DNA from: Terripilifer ovatus
GTDB lineage: Bacteria; Pseudomonadota; Alphaproteobacteria; Rhizobiales; Beijerinckiaceae
Length of the DNA stretch: 64,000 bases
Assembly: GCA_029222685.1 (NCBI GenBank)
Contig: JARHVB010000008.1
Location: 62,001 to 126,000, forward strand
Reading direction: 5' to 3'
The notes below the pieces were generated by a model that worked only from the letters and a program-made list of their open reading frames with translations, was not told the origin of the DNA and did not search any database. A program made the translations under genes and the position numbers. Positions 53,839 through 61,759 of the stretch are shown here, one piece after another; within the stretch, counting starts at the first letter, position 1, and every line of letters starts with the position of its first letter.

Positions 53839-54624
53839 TCAGATGCGGATGATGTAATTGCCGATGATGGTCGGCTGGACGTTGTTGTGCGGCGTGTCGC
53901 CGCCGGTGGCGGCCAGCGTGATGCCGGTCGTGGCACTTCCTGTCGCTGCCGCTGCGGTGGTTGGCGTCTGCGACACGGCGAGCGCCTGCCCCGAGCCGGC
54001 GCCCGTGGTTTGCGGCAGCGGATGCGTATGGCCGGGATCGGTCAGCGCATGATTGTGGTTTGCCAGTTCGGAGATCGTGAGCTGGTGCCGCTCCTCGCCG
54101 CCCGTCTTGCCGAGGACCAGGGCGCCGCCGCTGATGGTCGCGCTTGTCAACCGGGTTGCGGCAACGCCGCCCATGTCGTCCCTGCCGGCGATCACCCGGC
54201 CTCGGAGATCGGGCACGTTGAACGTCGTCGAGCCGTCGCCGACGCCATAGGCCGTGCTGATCACACCGAACAGGCTGGCATAGGTCGTGCGGGAGATCGC
54301 CTGCCCATAGCAGAGCAGCCAGCCTGTCGGCGCCGTAGCCCCGGCGAACGGCGCGATGATGCCCGTCGGCGCGACGCGCGCGCCCACGAGGCCGTCGAGC
54401 GAGTTCGCCATCTGGTTCAGAAGGCTGTCGTTCGGCGTCAGGCCCCCGGCCGTGATGACGTTCTCGATCTCCTTCATCGCCTGCGACAGGCGGTAGAACA
54501 ATTCGTTGAACAGCTCCCGGTCCGGCGGGCCGCAAGGAAAGCCGTGGGCGATTTCATCGCTCGTCGGCTCGCGACGCTGGTCAGTGGGCGTGAGCGCCCA
54601 TGGGCTGGAAAATGCCGCCTTCAT
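53839..54624 (-). CDS. Phage tail collar domain protein (tail fibre)
   Basis: 261 residues from ATG 54624, with AGGACA upstream. The tail-collar domain is clear at residues 85-165 (GIIAPFAGATAPTGWLLCYGQAISRTTYASLFGVISTAYGVGDGSTTFNVPDLRGRVIAGRDD). HNHALTDPGHTHP shows the metal-binding HxH repeats usual in such fibres. It probably forms a short fibre at the baseplate tip. Confidence 0.92.
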   Translation of the reverse strand: MKAAFSSPWALTPTDQRREPTSDEIAHGFPCGPPDRELFNELFYRLSQAMKEIENVITAGGLTPNDSLLNQMANSLDGLVGARVAPTGIIAPFAGATAPTGWLLCYGQAISRTTYASLFGVISTAYGVGDGSTTFNVPDLRGRVIAGRDDMGGVAATRLTSATISGGALVLGKTGGEERHQLTISELANHNHALTDPGHTHPLPQTTGAGSGQALAVSQTPTTAAAATGSATTGITLAATGGDTPHNNVQPTIIGNYIIRI

Positions 54625-54646
54625 TTCGGTGTCCTTTTGTGAAAAA

Positions 54647-55465
54647 TCAGCAGATGGATTTCATCTCGTCCGGGCAGAGCCAGACGCCGAAGCCTGCGCC
54701 GCGCGGCACGCAATCGGCCCATTTGACCGTGTCGTCGCAGAAGCCGGCCATCTCATAGCTCTGGTCGCCGCAGTCGAAGCCGAACACTTTCGTCGACGAG
54801 ACCTCGCAGAACCCGGCATAGCCCTCACCGAAGCCGAAGGTGGGGCGATCGTCGAGCCAGCTCTTGAGCGTGATGCCCGGCGCCACCGGCAGCACGCGCG
54901 CGATGATCTGCAGCAGCGGCAGTTCCTCGGCGCCGAGCGGCCGGCCGGGCGCGATGACAACGCTGCATCGCTCGGATTGAACGATCCTGGCCTTGGCGCC
55001 CCAGAAGGTGCGGATCGCCGCCAGCAGGCTGTCGCGATCGAACAGAGCAAGCATCTGGTACCGGCGCACCAGGAGAAACTTGCGATAGAGATCGTCGTCG
55101 CTCAGGCAGATTTCGCCCGCGGAGCCGCCATCGCAGCCAAACCACGAGCCGCCGTCGCAGAAACCCGTGAGCGTCGCCGGATAATCGGCGGGATCCGGAA
55201 ACGGAAAGCCGAAGACCGGCGTCGAGACGCAGACGCAATGGCAGCGCGGGAAGCCCATCCATTGGCCGATAAGGCTGAGCTGGTCACCCACCGCCGTGGT
55301 GATGTCGAAGTGGTTGGGGATGTCGCAGGCGGCAACCGCCGCCGCCTCGACTTCGCTGAGTACCGCGCGCAGATAGGCCTGCAGCTTCGTGGCCTCCCGA
55401 TATTGCGTCGGAAGCCTGGCGACCTCGCGTTCGACAAGGTCGCCGACGGTTGGACAATCTGGCAT
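54647..55465 (-). CDS. DUF2612 phage tail/baseplate protein
   Basis: 272 residues. The N-terminus (VEREVARLPTQYREATKLQAYLRAVLSEVE) and central helical part (YRKFLLVRRYQMLALFDRDSLLAAIRTFWG) match DUF2612. The C-terminal half has a striking Cys/Gly/Phe-rich repeat (GFCDGGSWFGCDGG, YAGFCEVSS, VFGFDCGDQSYEMAGFCDDTVKWADC). It follows baseplate J as in related phages and probably connects baseplate to fibres. Confidence 0.86.
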   Translation of the reverse strand: MPDCPTVGDLVEREVARLPTQYREATKLQAYLRAVLSEVEAAAVAACDIPNHFDITTAVGDQLSLIGQWMGFPRCHCVCVSTPVFGFPFPDPADYPATLTGFCDGGSWFGCDGGSAGEICLSDDDLYRKFLLVRRYQMLALFDRDSLLAAIRTFWGAKARIVQSERCSVVIAPGRPLGAEELPLLQIIARVLPVAPGITLKSWLDDRPTFGFGEGYAGFCEVSSTKVFGFDCGDQSYEMAGFCDDTVKWADCVPRGAGFGVWLCPDEMKSIC

Positions 55466-55468
55466 GGC

Positions 55469-56377
55469 TCACACGCGCGAGAGGATGATGTCGGCCACGC
55501 CGACGCCGGCGATCTGGTCGAAGGCGATCACGTATGGCAGCGCATAACTCTCGCCCAGGTCCGGCCGCGAGACGGCTGCCGACACGATCTCCACATTCGA
55601 GAACAGGCAGGAGACGATGCGGTTGAGCAGCGCGATCGTCATGTCGACGCCATTCGCCGGGCGATCGGCACCGGCAAAATACCCGGCGATGACACTGGCG
55701 ATCTGGGCGTTGGACGGCGGCGAGCAGCCGAACTTGTCGGGCACCGCCTTGACCTGGATGGTGAACCCGATCGGCACTTCCTCAGGCCGCATCAGATAGA
55801 CCGTGCGGCAATAGCCTTCGATGACCATCTGCACCGGCGTATTGCCGTGCGTCCCGATTCCAGGCACGACATAGGCCATCAGCACTTCGGCCAGGTCGCT
55901 ATCGCTGCCGCCGATCGCGGCGACGCACAGCGTATGGGCATCCTGCCCGTTGTCGTCCATCGTGCCGTGGTCGTTGATCCAGACCTGCGACCAGGTCACG
56001 CCGGCAACGAGGCGCACGGCGCGCGCGAGATCGGTGATCTCGACATTGGCGCGGCCGGCATTGGTGATGTCGGCGCGAAACGAGGCATCGGTTTCCTCTT
56101 CAGCCCGCGCCAGCAGCCGCAGCCGCCCCAGCATGTCGAGCCGCGCGCCTTCCGCCTGGTTGATGTCGAGGCTTTGATACACGGCCTCGGCGATTTCCCA
56201 GCCGGTCGTGGCGAGCGAGGCCATCAACCCGTTCAACTGGCCGAGCGGGCTTTCCGGGGTCTGGATGACGCCGGGTCCGAACACGTCGGGCGCGGCCGCC
56301 CGCGCCTCGATGTCGGCAAGAATCTGGTCGAGCGGCTTTCTGACGAAGCCGGTCGGGGTCACGCCATAGGTTGTCAT
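55469..56377 (-). CDS. Baseplate assembly protein J (gpJ-like)
   Basis: 302 residues. DQILADIEARAAAPDVFGPGVIQTPESPLGQLNGLMASLATTGWEIAEAVYQSLDINQAEGARLDMLGRLRLLARA is the typical N-terminus of baseplate-J proteins, and the beta-rich rest ends in an EEVPIGFTIQVKAVP-type segment. It forms the wedge of the contractile-tail baseplate. Located 3 bases upstream of DUF2612. Confidence 0.92.
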   Translation of the reverse strand: MTTYGVTPTGFVRKPLDQILADIEARAAAPDVFGPGVIQTPESPLGQLNGLMASLATTGWEIAEAVYQSLDINQAEGARLDMLGRLRLLARAEEETDASFRADITNAGRANVEITDLARAVRLVAGVTWSQVWINDHGTMDDNGQDAHTLCVAAIGGSDSDLAEVLMAYVVPGIGTHGNTPVQMVIEGYCRTVYLMRPEEVPIGFTIQVKAVPDKFGCSPPSNAQIASVIAGYFAGADRPANGVDMTIALLNRIVSCLFSNVEIVSAAVSRPDLGESYALPYVIAFDQIAGVGVADIILSRV

Positions 56378-56395
56378 GATGCCTCGAAAATTGTG

Positions 56396-56758
56396 TCAGT
56401 AGATGATCGCGGGATCGTCGTATTCGGTCTCGACGACGCATTTGCGCACCGCGACGCCGCGCGTCATGCGGTCGAAGTCGCTCCGGATTTCGACAATGCC
56501 GGTCACGCCCGGCGTCTGCAGGATGACCTTCTTGATGACGGCCTCGGCGATATCGAGACGCGCCGGCCTCTGCCCCAGCGCCAGGCCGAACCAGTCGACG
56601 CCGACGTCGGCATCGAGGAACCACTCGCCCTTGTAGAAGGAAAGCCGCTGCCGCACATGCTGGCCGATGGCCTGGGTGTTGCGCGCCATGGCGAGATTGC
56701 CGGTCTCATCGAGGCCGATGTCGTTATAGGGGATGATGGCGATGCCGATACGGTCCAT
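56396..56758 (-). CDS. Baseplate wedge protein gp25-like (DUF2634 type)
   Basis: 120 residues from ATG 56758. LAMARNTQAIGQHVRQRLSFYKGEWFLDADVGVDWFGLALG followed by AEAVIKKVILQTPGVTGIVEIRSDFDRMTRGVAVRKCVVET matches gp25-like/DUF2634 baseplate wedge proteins. Upstream the frame runs into the palindromic repeat, so earlier starts are not used. Confidence 0.88.
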   Translation of the reverse strand: MDRIGIAIIPYNDIGLDETGNLAMARNTQAIGQHVRQRLSFYKGEWFLDADVGVDWFGLALGQRPARLDIAEAVIKKVILQTPGVTGIVEIRSDFDRMTRGVAVRKCVVETEYDDPAIIY

Positions 56759-56802
56759 GTCTGAGCCTGAGTGGGAGTGCGGCCGGATCATTGCGGCCTG
56801 AC

Positions 56803-56930
56803 GCCCTCGCCCTTCGAGACGCGCCTGACGGCGCTCCTCAGGATGAGGGCTTCTGGGGGCGTTGTACAACTTGCAAAGAAGCCCTCATCCTGAGGAGCCT
56901 GCGCAGCAGGCGTCTCGAAGGACGAGGGCG
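56803..56930. repeat. Long imperfect palindromic repeat
   Basis: Two inverted arms (about 56803-56854 and 56878-56930, about 50 bases each) share blocks such as GCCCTCATCCTGAGGAGC and CGTCTCGAAGGACGAGGGC, with a 23-base centre. Repeats with this sequence are common in genomes of Hyphomicrobiales. Here the element interrupts the phage baseplate operon between gp25 and the spike gene, so it has inserted into the prophage. Confidence 0.85.
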
Positions 56931-56946
56931 ATACGCCGCAGCGCCC

Positions 56947-57579
56947 TCACCCAGCCTTCATCGCGTCGGCGCGATCGATCAGCTCCTGCGCCTTCGCCAT
57001 ATCCGGGGCGCTCATGCCCGTATGCGCCTTGTACGCCTTGAGAAAGTCGACAAACAGCGTCATCAGCGTATCGCCGCCCTTCAAAATATCGAACGAGCCG
57101 TCATCCTTCATCTGAAAGCCGGACTGGCCGTCTTCCGTACCGATGTGCATGCGGTCCGCCGGCAGGTTCGGCAGTTCCTTCGTCTTCGAACTGGCGCTGG
57201 GCGTCGCCATAGCGTCGGAGAGGGAGCCGAGGCGGCCCGGGGCGCGGTCGGTGTCGGAGCCATCGTCCCAGGTCGCGTCCATGGAACGGCCGGCGAAGTC
57301 CAGCCGCACCTCGTCACCCGCTTTAAGCGGCTTGTGGATGATCAGCCCGCCGGCGCGTACATGCTGCACCGGCACCTCCTGCAGCTCAGGCGCCTGCAAT
57401 GTCTGGCCCTCGAAGGTCTGTGTCAGCAGCGGCTGGATCGTCGCCTTCTGGCGTTTGGCGTCATAGGAGACAATCCTGCCGGTCAGCGAGGTGTAATGCT
57501 CGCGCCGCTCCGCCTCGATCATCGCCGAAAGCGCCTCCAGATAGTCGTTGCGCGTTCCTGTGCCCTGATAGCCCGCCAT
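56947..57579 (-). CDS. Baseplate spike protein gpV-like (Gp138 N-terminal domain)
   Basis: 210 residues from ATG 57579, coupled to the upstream hub gene by a TGATG overlap. LTGRIVSYDAKRQKATIQPLLTQTFEGQ-LQAPELQEVPVQHVRAGG and KAGDEVRLDFAGRSMDATWDDG form the Gp138-N/OB-fold of central spike proteins. The C-terminal part contains KELPNLPADRMHIGTEDGQSGFQMKDDGSF, a short needle. Tail tip membrane-piercing role. Confidence 0.86.
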   Translation of the reverse strand: MAGYQGTGTRNDYLEALSAMIEAERREHYTSLTGRIVSYDAKRQKATIQPLLTQTFEGQTLQAPELQEVPVQHVRAGGLIIHKPLKAGDEVRLDFAGRSMDATWDDGSDTDRAPGRLGSLSDAMATPSASSKTKELPNLPADRMHIGTEDGQSGFQMKDDGSFDILKGGDTLMTLFVDFLKAYKAHTGMSAPDMAKAQELIDRADAMKAG

Positions 57580-58463
57580 CACTTCACCACCTTGCCGCCC
57601 TGCACCCGGTTCGCCTCGATTTCCATGAAGAAGGCCTCCTCCCGCGTCGAGCCGGAAAAGGTCACCGCATTGACACGGAACTCGCCGCCGCCGGCGTCAG
57701 AGGTCTTCTTGTCGCGGCCGGAACCAAGGTCGAGAAAATTGCTTTCCACCTTGATCATGTAGCCAGGCACCACATTGGCCTCGATCAGCGCCTTCACTTT
57801 GATGCCCTTGTCGGTCTCTTCCGGCACGCCGATCATGCCCGTCTCCTTGGAGATGACGGCACATTGCCCCAGGTGCTGGTCGTTCCTGACCGCGTTGATC
57901 CTATTCTTGTCGATATTCCAGTAGAACCTGTTCTCGCGGCCCAGGGTGTCGAGCTCGCGGCTCGCCCAGCCATAGACGGTCACCGGGCGCTTGTAGGCCG
58001 GAAGGTCGTCGAGCCCCTGCACCTTGCCCATCTCCAGCCCCGGCATCTCGCCGACGAGATGGTCGAACACCTGCTTCGGCTTGGTCCCGGCAGGAAACGT
58101 CTTCGACACTGCGCCCTTGTTGACCCCCCTGTCGCCGTCGCCGAAGGAAATCTCGGAAGATATATCCGGCGATGATTTGTCGTGGCTCACATCGCGAATG
58201 TCGGCCTCTACCAGCACGGACATGCCGCCATCCTCGTAGCCGACCTCGAGTTTGAGCTGCGTGAATTCCTCGCCCATTTTGGAGCGGTTGGATTTGCTGG
58301 CGTTCCAGATCGTCACCGTGCCGGAGTTCTGTTTCGAGCCCAGCGTCTTGGTGACTTTGAAATCGATCTTGAAGCCGTCGTCGGGCGCCTGCGAGCCTTC
58401 GAACATGGCTCCGCCGCCCACACCCGAGAGGGTGAGGCGCACCTTGCGTTTCCATTTCAGCAT
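57579..58463 (-). CDS. Baseplate hub / tail protein (gp41/gp44-like)
   Basis: 294 residues. Begins MLKWKRKVRLTLSG, all-beta N-terminus then VSKTFPAGTKPKQVFDHLVGEMP and YGWASRELDTLGRENRFYWNID, the pattern of phage late-control/hub proteins that hold the spike. Order hub-spike-gp25-gpJ matches simple myovirus baseplates. Family name cannot be fixed precisely. Confidence 0.78.
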   Translation of the reverse strand: MLKWKRKVRLTLSGVGGGAMFEGSQAPDDGFKIDFKVTKTLGSKQNSGTVTIWNASKSNRSKMGEEFTQLKLEVGYEDGGMSVLVEADIRDVSHDKSSPDISSEISFGDGDRGVNKGAVSKTFPAGTKPKQVFDHLVGEMPGLEMGKVQGLDDLPAYKRPVTVYGWASRELDTLGRENRFYWNIDKNRINAVRNDQHLGQCAVISKETGMIGVPEETDKGIKVKALIEANVVPGYMIKVESNFLDLGSGRDKKTSDAGGGEFRVNAVTFSGSTREEAFFMEIEANRVQGGKVVK

Positions 58464-58479
58464 GGGTCAGACCAGCAAA

Positions 58480-58782
58480 TTATACCAGATTGACGAGGCG
58501 GAATTCGCCGGACGGCAGCTCCGCATAGCCCGGGTCGCCACCCCTGCCCGCCCAATCGACGAGCATGAGCTGGCCGATGCCGAGCCCGAAGCCGCGCACC
58601 AGATCCGTGCCCGGCACCATGCGCAAGCCGCTCACCACTTCCACGTCGTCGATCTCGATCGACAGCGCCCAGCGGCCGAGCCAGGTGTTCCACGCCAGCA
58701 CAAGGCCAACGCTCCTCTGGTTGAGCACCGTCTGCAGCCGCTGGAACGGCGCATTGATGATGGGAATTTCATATGCGGCCAT
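58480..58782 (-). CDS. Baseplate plug-type small protein (DUF6983-like)
   Basis: 100 residues. EIPIINAPFQRLQTVLNQRSVGLVLAWNTWLGRWALSIEID is the signature of the small plug protein found between the Dit-like and hub genes in simple contractile phages. Overlaps the stop of the Dit-like gene as TGATG. Confidence 0.82.
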   Translation of the reverse strand: MAAYEIPIINAPFQRLQTVLNQRSVGLVLAWNTWLGRWALSIEIDDVEVVSGLRMVPGTDLVRGFGLGIGQLMLVDWAGRGGDPGYAELPSGEFRLVNLV

Positions 58783-59282
58783 CAGACGAACCCCGTCTGT
58801 TGCGCGGCCACCTGGCTGGCGCCGGTGACATCGAGCGCCTGCACCTGGCCGCGCTGCGTCACGCCCTGCCCGCGAGGATCGCCGCCGCGGCCGCCGGCGC
58901 GCCCCTGAGTGGTCGTGGTCTGCGAGCTCACGCGGATCACTTCCGTCAGCTCGCAGGTGAATTTCAGCACATTGCCCGTGGTGGAATCCCGCTCCGGCGA
59001 AAGCTTGCTGATCAGCATATTGTCGAACAGGGTGAAGCCGGTAACGATGGAGAATGGCTCCGCCTGTTTCATCACGGCGAACAGCGCTTCATACGTATCG
59101 GTAACGCCATTGCTGGCGCAGTCCAGAGACAAGGTGGTCGGCGTGCGCCAGGCATGATCGGAAATCCTCGCCCCGGTCTCGACCGGATGGCTGGGAATCT
59201 CCATCGCCGCCTCGGCGCTCTCTTTGATGACGACATCGATCGGCACGCCGCCGATATCGCGGAACAGTATGACACAGGACAT
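58782..59282 (-). CDS. Dit-like baseplate protein
   Basis: 166 residues from ATG 59282. VILFRDIGGVPIDVVIKESAEAAMEIPSHPVETGARISDHAWRTPTTLSLDC matches the N-terminal domain of Dit-like proteins in Mu/P2-like tails. The C-terminal 45 residues are Gly/Gln/Thr-rich and low complexity (TTTTQGRAGGRGGDPRGQGVTQRGQ). Links the tail tube to the baseplate. Confidence 0.8.
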   Translation of the reverse strand: MSCVILFRDIGGVPIDVVIKESAEAAMEIPSHPVETGARISDHAWRTPTTLSLDCASNGVTDTYEALFAVMKQAEPFSIVTGFTLFDNMLISKLSPERDSTTGNVLKFTCELTEVIRVSSQTTTTQGRAGGRGGDPRGQGVTQRGQVQALDVTGASQVAAQQTGFV

Positions 59283-59713
59283 GGCAGCCTCTTAAACAGA
59301 GATAGCCTTCTCCCGCACGTCGGGAGAAGGTGGCGCTTGCACAGCAAGGGTCGGATGAGGGCTCGGAGGCTAACGCGCATGGCGCCTGATCCATCGAGAC
59401 GGACCTAAATACGCTTCTCAGAGTGAAGGCTTTCGGAACACAAAGCTAGATTGTTATTCTTCAGAAGCCTACGCAGCAGACATCTCAAGGCATAAGAGCA
59501 GATCGCCAAAAACTAGGCAGCGCGATGTCTCTCAGCATATCGCCGGGATCTGGTTGCCCACGTCGACACCACGCGCTCATTCGCAGATTCACGACGCCTC
59601 TGGCAGGCCGAAGCCAGCAATGCCGGCATGTTTAGGTGACGATAGCGATTAATCAGCCGACGCCGTACAAATACACACAAAGGTGCCAAAGGGAAGATTG
59701 ACGACAGGCGGCA
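59283..59713. other. Gap within the tail operon holding palindromic repeats
   Basis: A second rhizobial palindrome lies at about 59308-59334 (CTTCTCCCGCACGTCGGGAGAAG) followed by the associated GCAAGGGTCGGATGAGGGC at 59345-59363. A degenerate fragment of the other repeat type (CAGAAGCCTACGCAGCAGAC, near 59464) is also present. No gene longer than about 50 codons is credible. Composition turns AT-richer to the right. Confidence 0.65.
59308..59363. repeat. Rhizobial palindromic repeat in the prophage
   Basis: CTTCTCCCG-CACGT-CGGGAGAAG is a 9-bp-stem hairpin followed by a GGCGCTTGCACAGCAAGGG segment. This is a well-known intergenic repeat type of this bacterial order and, like the element at 56.8 kb, lies inside the phage operon. 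Confidence 0.75.
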
Positions 59714-60004
59714 TCATTCCGAGATCGCAGCTATAAGGTTCTCTGCCTTAACCTTAACTTCCGGAATCAGTTTTTTCAGATCCTGCTCAAGTTCTCCAAT
59801 GCATGAGCGCCTCTCTTTTTGCCCGGCAAGCTCGTTGCAATCTTTGAGACGTTCTCGTGTCTTATCAAGCATGCGGCTATACTGCTCAACGATCAATTGC
59901 GCCGTAAATTTTGCCAGACTCGACCCTTGCGCGCTGGCAAGGCCTGCACCGCAAATAATCGATATCAAAACCAAGGATGTTCCCAGCCGCAGCCCTACCC
60001 GCAT
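59714..60004 (-). CDS. Small secreted protein (96 aa)
   Basis: ATG 60004 begins a signal peptide (MRVGLRLGTSLVLISIICGAGLASAQ); the mature part is helical and charged, with two Cys (DCNELAGQKERRSCIGELEQDLKKLIPEV). It lies between the tape measure and Dit genes, AT-rich compared with the flanking tail genes, and is not a known tail protein. It may be an independently acquired cargo (moron) gene. Confidence 0.65.
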   Translation of the reverse strand: MRVGLRLGTSLVLISIICGAGLASAQGSSLAKFTAQLIVEQYSRMLDKTRERLKDCNELAGQKERRSCIGELEQDLKKLIPEVKVKAENLIAAISE

Positions 60005-60103
60005 AACTCATCTCCTTATGAAGCCAGAAAGAATAGACAATCCTGCATAACTCCGAAAGAAGAAATGTAAGAAGATAAGGAAAACGCGGCGCCTCGCACG
60101 ACG

Positions 60104-61483
60104 TTACCCGATTGCCGCCCCTTGCGTCCAACCATTGGTTCCTTTGAGCATTGCGACGGCGGTTTGGACGCTGCCTCTTACCGCACTTGCTATTTCCGAA
60201 GCGCTCGCTCCAGCCGTGATATCGATATTAAACGCATATGTTTGACTGCGGTTGCTCGCATCGGAATTGTCGCTTCTCTGCTCAGGTCTTCCTTTAACGT
60301 CGGTGCGCTGCATTTTCAGGAATGAGTATTCGGCATCGAAAAGCTTTCTTAGTTCATCATAGTATTTTACTGTCAGTCTGGTTTGAATTTCGGGGCTCGC
60401 CACGCCAATTGCCTTTGCGGCTTGAGAGCGAGCCTTATCGACCAAACCTGCCTGTGCGATAAAATCCTGGGCAGCCTTATAAGCATTGCTCCAAAATGGG
60501 GTATCCCGCGCTTCGGGGATTCGCCGGCGGGTCCTCTCTTCAATAGGGCTTTGCTCTCGAATTCCCCGCTTAGCTTCTTTGATATTCCATTGTTCCAATC
60601 TTTTCTTATTTAGAGCCTCACCGGTCCGGATAGCATCTTCTATCTTTACCCCAACCTCTTCACTGCCCCTCTTTGCCGCTGCGACGATATCGGGCAGGAA
60701 ATTCTTATTCTCTATGTCGTTCAGTCTTCGACGGCTCTGATCGTTTTCCGTCTCTTTTTTTTCAGCGCGTTCGTACGCCGAATAATCTTGGGGCGATAAG
60801 GAGGGGTGGCGCGCCAGACCATCATCCGTCAGTTGCTTGAGATTCGCACTGCCGCCGATTAATTTGAGCGCGCCGAAGAGCTTAGTATTGTCTTTAAAAA
60901 ATTCACTGGAAGCCGCATTGAAGACCTTCTGATCTGCAATCAGTTTAGCCTGATCCTCCGGCTTGACAGTTCCTCCCGCCTGCCTGACGGCGGTGAATTC
61001 TTCCTGCCGATCTTGAATGCTTTTGCCCTTATCGGCGAGTGCCTTCAGCACGTTCTGGTAGACTTCGCCCGTATCAAGTCGGTTGCCGTTTTTATCCTCC
61101 GATTCGACGCCCAGCGCCTCTACCCATGGAAGAGCTTTATCCGTTTTGCTGAAGGCTGAATCCAACTCGGCTGCGAACCGCATAATATCCCTTGTCGCGT
61201 CCTCCGAAGACTGGCCTAGACCTTCATACGTCCGTGAGAGCGCATCAACATTCTGCGTAGTCGTTCCCAAGCCGGCAGCGGTACGTCGCTGGCCAGTTAC
61301 TTGACGTGCGTAGTCAATTCCCGTCTTGGATCCAGCCGCGCCAGCCCGCGCCAATCCAAGCGCGGATTTGACTGCAGGACTGTCAGCTAATTTGATGATG
61401 AGCTCCACGATATCATTGATCGCGCCCACGGCAGACAGAAGTGCAGCAACTCCCTCAACGGCTATTACAACAGGCCCAGGCAT
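60104..61483 (-). CDS. Tail tape-measure protein (short type)
   Basis: 459 residues from ATG 61483. The position downstream of the chaperone genes, helical composition, the TMP-type segment LGTTTQNVDALSRTYEGLGQSSEDATRDIMRFAAELDSAF-KALPWVEALGVE and a C-terminal FNIDITAGASASEIASAVRGSVQTAV motif support the role. It is short for a tape measure, which would predict a short tail. The coding sequence is AT-richer than the neighbouring tail genes, so this module may be recently acquired. Confidence 0.78.
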   Translation of the reverse strand: MPGPVVIAVEGVAALLSAVGAINDIVELIIKLADSPAVKSALGLARAGAAGSKTGIDYARQVTGQRRTAAGLGTTTQNVDALSRTYEGLGQSSEDATRDIMRFAAELDSAFSKTDKALPWVEALGVESEDKNGNRLDTGEVYQNVLKALADKGKSIQDRQEEFTAVRQAGGTVKPEDQAKLIADQKVFNAASSEFFKDNTKLFGALKLIGGSANLKQLTDDGLARHPSLSPQDYSAYERAEKKETENDQSRRRLNDIENKNFLPDIVAAAKRGSEEVGVKIEDAIRTGEALNKKRLEQWNIKEAKRGIREQSPIEERTRRRIPEARDTPFWSNAYKAAQDFIAQAGLVDKARSQAAKAIGVASPEIQTRLTVKYYDELRKLFDAEYSFLKMQRTDVKGRPEQRSDNSDASNRSQTYAFNIDITAGASASEIASAVRGSVQTAVAMLKGTNGWTQGAAIG

Positions 61484-61567
61484 GCTCAAATCCTATTCTT
61501 CGGCCAGTGCAGAAGTGTCAGCATGCCCGCACGATTGATTGCGATTAAACGAAGAGCGCCACATACC

Positions 61568-61759
61568 TCACCGCCCGCTCTGCCCAGAAACCTTCCTCAA
61601 GGCCAACCGCGCCCGTACCCGCGCATCCTCGGCCTTCTCTACCAACGCATCCACCACTTTCGGCATCTGCGCCGCGGCAGCCCGCAAATTCCCACCGGCC
61701 ACCTCGCGCACCGCGCGCGCCATGGCCGCTCGCGCCTGCACGCAGGGAACACAGCTCAC
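61568..61759 (-). CDS. Small tail-region protein (63 aa)
   Basis: GTG 61759 overlaps the end of the frameshifted chaperone frame (GTGA). Sequence starts SCVPCVQARAAMARAVREVAGGNLRAAAAQMPKVVDALVEKAEDARVRARL, helical with a CxxC. Small genes with CxxC between chaperone and tape measure are common in such phages. Function unknown. Confidence 0.6.
   Translation of the reverse strand: MSCVPCVQARAAMARAVREVAGGNLRAAAAQMPKVVDALVEKAEDARVRARLALRKVSGQSGR

Noticed and set aside
53486-54535. A 349-codon minus-strand frame
   Set aside because: Only the part from ATG 53830 is plausible; the upstream portion is the collar gene in another frame.
54506-56764. A 752-codon plus-strand frame across the baseplate genes
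   Set aside because: Antisense to DUF2612, baseplate J and gp25, which have clear family motifs. High GC produces such shadows.
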